From Marisa cornuarietis (taxonomy: Eukaryota > Mollusca > Gastropoda > Architaenioglossa > Ampullariidae): a stretch of 64,000 bases of DNA. How positions within the stretch are numbered: the first letter of the stretch is position 1; every line of letters starts with the position of its first letter. The DNA lies in NCBI GenBank assembly GCA_004794655.1, contig SMMW01000003.1, forward strand, positions 15,147,501 through 15,211,500, read 5' to 3'. Below are positions 58,938-64,000 of this stretch, piece after piece. The notes below the pieces were generated by a model. The model was not told the origin of the DNA. It made no database searches and was given only the letters and a program-made list of their open reading frames with translations. A program made the translations under genes and the position numbers.

Positions 58938-61900
58938 ATGTAAGAGAGGAAATATCAGCAACAAAGCTACTTCTCCACGAAAATAGTCTCACTCACTCTT
59001 ATGTGGGTGTGTTTTTGAGAGAGCAAACTACATTTAGTGATCCGTGACCTGCCTACACTGAGAGAATTTCACGCTTGAGCGAGTTCGCCCATCATTGACA
59101 TACAATATATCATGACCACGCTCTCTATCACTGAAGGGGAGAATGTGGAGTCTCTCGCCGAGCACAAGGTAGTTCTGAATGAATCGACCGCCTACCACGC
59201 GTTTTGTAAGCCCCGGATTAAACCGCACTCTTGATATAGGGCCTACTTGAAAAATATTTACAGCTGTTCCGGCGTCTCGTAGGAGAGAGGGTACAGTTTA
59301 GTGTACACCCGGGGTACACGATTACAGTGTAAGTTACCAATTGGATCGAGTCTTGGCGAGCCTGCCTCGCAAAACACAGGGGTCATCAAGTGCACAGGTT
59401 TGCGCGTGCGTCGTTGGCACGTAAATAACATAATAATGGCCACCTATTATGCCTCTCCTGTACAATCACATCTTTTGTAATTACATTAATTGCGCTAGAC
59501 AGCGTACGTGACAGCAGAGAAAAAAGAAAAAAAATGAGCGTCTGAGCGTGCTAAAATTAACAGGCATTTTATTGTCGATGCAGCAACCGCATTAATATAG
59601 CCGTGAAAAAAATCCTTGCTGGCGAAGTCTGCACAGTAACACGCGTTGGGGCCGTAGTCATGAAGAGAGGGCAAGTCACTGCCTTCAGTGACGTAGGAAC
59701 CAATGGAGCCAAGATGTCAATCGTCCCTTCCCTCATAAAGTATACTGAGGAGGCGAGAATGTAAATGTAGTTCCACATGGAGTCCCCCCTCCCCCGTCCA
59801 ATAAAAAAATGCTGAGCATCTTCCTACGCCACTGGCCCTGGGGCAACGTGGGAAACTGAAGGAAGAGCGTCTTGTTTCCGAAGTTATAAGGCGGTGTCAT
59901 AACCCCAGAGATGATGTTTTACTCCTGTAGCCATAGCTATCAAATGGCGGCGAACATGCCCTGGTGTAAAGAAATAATATGAAGTAGCATCCGCGGGATC
60001 GGGGATTTGCGTTGTTACTACGAAAATAGTATGTTTTTCCTTGAGTTTCCCATTTTGCCCTGGGGAAACGTCTTACTATCGCTTCGTAACTACGGTCCCA
60101 GGAGAAAAAGATCGTTGTAAATCACAGCAGTGAGGTCATTTGCATGCACACCCCTTTCCATACTCGGGGATACCTGCGGTTGGGTAGCTAGCCAAGCTAG
60201 CTATTCTTTAGGACTATTAGCATGTCTTAAGTAGGAGAATGGTTTCTGATCCGTCTGGCTCCCGTGGCTTCCGCATAAGCCGTGGGCAAAAAAAAAAAAA
60301 TCATTATCGAAATGCCGGTCTTTTTTGACTCGCATCAGTAACAAAAGACTTCATTGACAATCGCACAGTCGGAGTTAAACCATTGAAGACGAACCGTAAA
60401 CATTTTTTTTTTTGCAGACTAGGGGGGGGGGGGCGAATTGAAACATACCCACCCAAAGGGCAAGTCTAGCTACACAAAACAGTGAAGGCGTCTTTACAAC
60501 GTGGTTATTATCCAACACCGTATAATGCAGTCAATGGTTGTTACTTGGACACTGCAATATGTTGAAAGGGTGAAATCCTGCAGGTGCATTTTTGCCAGCT
60601 CGTCTGCCGGGTTATGCCGCGCGCTGAATACAGTAACGTAGTTCTAGAGATAAAGTGGGTTTGTACACATACACAGATAGTCAAAGCTTAACCGAATTAC
60701 CCCCACACTTGTAAATAATGAAAATCTCTCTCTCACACACACACACACACACACTCACAGACGTTTTCTCCGACGGGAGTTTTCTTTCTGCGTAATTCAT
60801 TCTTTTTCATTCGCAGTGAATTCTCATCAGATGGGTTCCTATGTTAGTTGAAAGGGCGGGGAGTGCAATGATTTGCGGGATAATCCCGCTACTGGCGCGT
60901 TTTCATGAGACGTGTTCTCGTCTGTGCATCGCTAGAGTGCTGGGTGAAGTCAGCCGCAGGGCAAAGACAGCGGTCATCTGTCTTCCTGTCGACTTCGCCA
61001 TGCCGGCAAGCATGTCGCAAAGGCCAGGACATCCTCCGTTCATACTTTTTTTTAAAATTACGATTAAAGCTTGTTTACGGTGCATCCATCCTTCCGTGTA
61101 CACGGTTCGCTAGCGCCAATTTTATTTTCTCAGCTCAGTGAACTTGACAGGTTTCGCAGCGTATAGCTCCCTGCTTCCGTGCTCAGGGTAGGGAGCTAGG
61201 TAATCATTGCAGCAACGAGGATCTTCTGGCCAGTGGTCTTCCCGATGCCTCGTTTCAGCCTATGGCATTGTGTAACCATTTTGTCCCATGAAATCACTGC
61301 GCATGCACTGGGGGAAAAGGCATGGCGGGACAAGAATTTCACAAAAAAGCTTATCGCAAGCTATGGACATTAAGTAAGCATTCTAACGCTCTCTGTGTAT
61401 ACTTTTTCCCCAAGGAAATGATCGCGTGACTAAAAGGTTTTATCTCAAATGGTTTCTGGGCTGGGTCCAAGACCAAAAATAATTCACAGAGTAAGAACAA
61501 AGTAATAAGAAAGGATATTTTCACCCGCTTAATTCCCCTGTAAGCTAGACTGGTCAATGCACGACTGAACATGGGTGACAGACCATCGTTCATCGTTAGC
61601 TCACCCAGTGGGTAGCCTGGTAGCAGCTGATTATGAAGAGATATGTAAAGCCAAAGAAGCAGGTGGAGGTACTCGAGACGCCATCAAGCGCAGGTGAAGT
61701 GGGCCATAAATCCACAACCCCTCAAACTAAACGGCAAAAAAAAAAAAAAAAAAAAAAGAAAGGACAAGAAGACTCGCTGACCTCCACTGGTAGACATATG
61801 TCACATGACACCCGCAAAATATCGTCGTCTTTCTGGGAGGACGGGAGGACGTAAGAGGAGACGCTTGTAAGCCCGACTCGCCACCTAACGTGCCGACCGC

Positions 61901-64000
61901 TGAAGACGACTTTCAGCTGCACACGTCATGTAGACGTCATCGGGTGAAAATGATCGTTGACGTCGGGACGTGTACAACATTGTTTTGTTCATAAACATTC
62001 CAGACTGAGCTCTCTCTCTCTCTCCTACTCTTTCTCTCTCTCACACACACACACACGCGCGCGGGCGCGCGCTCGCTCCCGTACACTACACCGACGCCAC
62101 CCGAATTGCAGTGCCCTTGGGTTGTCCTGCATGCCTTTCCTATGTGCAGCACATTCCGAAAAGAATCTCAGTGCTTTATCTCTAAGCCCTGGATTAAAAA
62201 TATCAACAAATGCTGGCACGCGATTGGGGAAATCTATCCCTATCTGATCAAACCACGTTCGCACAGAAAATGTTTCTCCTCTCCTCAACCCTTCTCGCCT
62301 CACCTTGCCCCATGAATGATCACACAAAAATGTAAATCTAGTCTACAAAGAGGCAGCCATAGCGTGCGACTCCTGCAACTCCCCCTTGACAACGCAACTC
62401 CCCCTTGACAACGTAGTCCCGCTATGGAAAAGAGGTAACGCTTACAAAATATGAAACTGTAGCCGCCCCAACAATAAAAGGTTTGATTTTTTTAAAACCT
62501 CCAGGCTGGTCGCCTCACCCTGCAGGGCTATGTGATGTTCTATTCCCACATGCATGTATTTGAAAACTTCAGATGCTCTTCACGTCGCCCAAGCCGCAAG
62601 GCACGAGGGCGTGGCGGGAAGTACGTAAAAACGAAATGAAGGAAAACGAATGAACTTCAGTAGCAGGTCCCGCTCCAGTCTCGTCCGTCACATACCATCC
62701 ACGTCTCATATTCCGTAAACAATGTGAAATTCGTGACCTGATTCAGGCGAGGCAGATCTTTTACCGACATTGCGCGCAAAATCGACGCGGATTCGTGTTT
62801 CTTTTATTCGGTCTGTCAACTGTTGGCAAGGGATCTGTCGGGACGAACTAAATAAATGAAAAATGCACACGACTGTCTGCCCTTGAAGAATGTGCATGTG
62901 AAAGTCGATACGAGCGTAAAGGCAGACACAATGAGCTGCAGTGTGAAAAACGAAAGTCTTGCAACACGTCATGACAATAGAGAGCAAGACTAGATCATAA
63001 ATTGAGAGGACGGGGACGGGGCGGAATAGTGGAGGCGCAGCAAACCATTCACTGTGGATCCGTGGTGCGTGTGTGTGGGTGGGGGTGGGGGGGTGTATGT
63101 AGAAGCCGCCGTGCCCGTGCATCACATCCGGCGAGCGGCCCATGTTTGGTGTCTTTGCGTGCTAAACCACAAAGTCCAAGGAACGGATTCAAAGTTACAC
63201 TGACGCATGCACTGTGACAGCACATAAATAACAGCAGCCCTCCACAACCCGCTCCACTTCTCCACTCTCCTCTCAGCCTTCTGCTGAGTCTTGTCAGATG
63301 TGGGCTTAGAACGAATAAGCAAATTGTCATTTAAAGCCCTTAAGTGTGACCTGACCTGACCCATAATGCAGGTTTTAAAAGGTCAATGGCCACGTCGGTT
63401 TTAAGATGAAAAAAAAAAGCGTCGTCCAAGATAGTCGTTCTCCCTTTTTACGATTTATTTTGACCCAGAAGAAACCTAACACCTCCACCCACCCATCCAT
63501 TCCCTTGCTGCAGGTGTCTACACATAACAGATGAATGAGGGTGAATAAAAGACGGATCGTATCTTTCTTGAAAAGGCACTCGATGTCTCGAGCTTGACGA
63601 AGGGGGTTTTGTCCCCTTGAAGCAGGTCCCAGGTGAGCTTTTACCTGAGTTATGAGAGGTGGGTGCAGGGAAGATAAACACTAAGGCCCCGATAAAATGT
63701 ACAATGAAATTACACCAGATAGACAAAACCTTGCATATTTTGGAAAATGCATCGCAAAATTTCAGGAGACAACGTACGTGACGTGAGTATTATCCTACAG
63801 AAGCGTGACATTTATCCCTTCTACTTTATCTTCGTTGTTATGAAAATCGTATCGGCTACGAATTTGTGGACACAGGAAAAGGGCCGAGAGGTGCTGGTAT
63901 TCACGCGTCTCTCTCTCGTGTGTGTGTGTGTGTGCATACATTGCGTGTTTGTGTGCGTGCGTGTGACCAAGTGAGAAAGGGCAGGAGAGGGAGACATATC
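58938..64000. other. Non-coding, nothing firm
   Basis: Microsatellites (CA near 60,735; TC/CA/GC near 62,010-62,070; GT near 63,917) and homopolymers (A near 60,289, G near 60,422, A near 61,738). A minus-strand frame at about 62,085-62,290 (GETFSVRTWFDQIGIDFPN and following) has protein-like composition but no recognised family or clear splice sites. It may be an exon or transposon-derived. A 20-bp direct duplication (CAACTCCCCCTTGACAACG) lies at about 62,375-62,413. Confidence 0.35.

Noticed and set aside
58533..58992. Two overlapping minus-strand ORFs of 141-143 codons
   Set aside because: Their length comes from the (GT)n(GA)n microsatellite giving Thr-His and Ser-Leu runs; no domains.
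61633..61854. 73-codon plus-strand ORF with a Lys run
   Set aside because: The Lys run is a poly(A) tract; no splice or promoter evidence and no recognised motif.
62706..63143. 145-codon minus-strand ORF
   Set aside because: Starts in a repeat-rich Pro-Thr-His stretch, no recognised domain, no paralogue; treated as chance.

Overview
This is eukaryotic, animal-type nuclear DNA. It is AT-rich and gene-poor, with spliced genes (GT-AG introns, TATA boxes, AATAAA signals), many CA/GT/GA microsatellites, and remnants of non-LTR retrotransposons (L1/Tx1-like, RTE-like, CR1/L2-like) and DNA transposons. The mix suits an invertebrate such as a mollusc, but that is inference; no marker gene fixes the species.

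Region 1 (about 1-41,600) is a mosaic of direct and inverted segmental duplications. At its core is a small gene family on the minus strand encoding secreted cysteine-rich peptides, with coding exons at 1,332-1,589 (A), 17,596-17,916 (B), 26,925-27,134 (C, a pseudogene with an in-frame TAG) and 32,683-32,934 (D). Each has the same layout: a TATA box, a short non-coding leader exon ending in a splice donor, an intron of 0.5-0.9 kb, then one coding exon. The 22-residue signal peptide is nearly constant. The mature part is highly divergent but keeps a C-x10-C start and a final Cys. Three more leader cassettes (about 4,655+, 21,124-, 23,630-) have no coding exon.

The array is interrupted by a 5'-inverted L1-like insertion (6,486-10,245) with 14-bp target-site duplications, and by a nearly full-length RTE-like element (35,695-38,808) with 13-bp duplications. 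It also holds a CR1/L2-type fragment (about 23,140-23,525), a hAT-like terminus (13,245) and a small MITE-like element (38,939-39,085).

Region 2 (about 41,600-64,000) looks mostly single-copy. It holds one confidently recognised gene, the ribosome biogenesis factor RBIS (C8orf59 homologue), in three coding exons on the minus strand (48,110-46,634; 101 aa). Less certain are a terminal exon at 43,224-43,386 (-), a 72-codon ORF behind a CRE/CCAAT promoter at 45,813-46,031 (-), and a signal-peptide first exon at 53,661-53,718 (+). An eroded non-LTR element (49,563-50,940) carries a TTAA-flanked piggyBac-type MITE (50,353-50,758). The last 10 kb shows a 39-bp minisatellite and microsatellites but no gene I can support.

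Duplication boundaries were read by eye and are accurate to tens of bases at best. Splice sites are inferred from consensus and from agreement among paralogous copies, not from transcripts.
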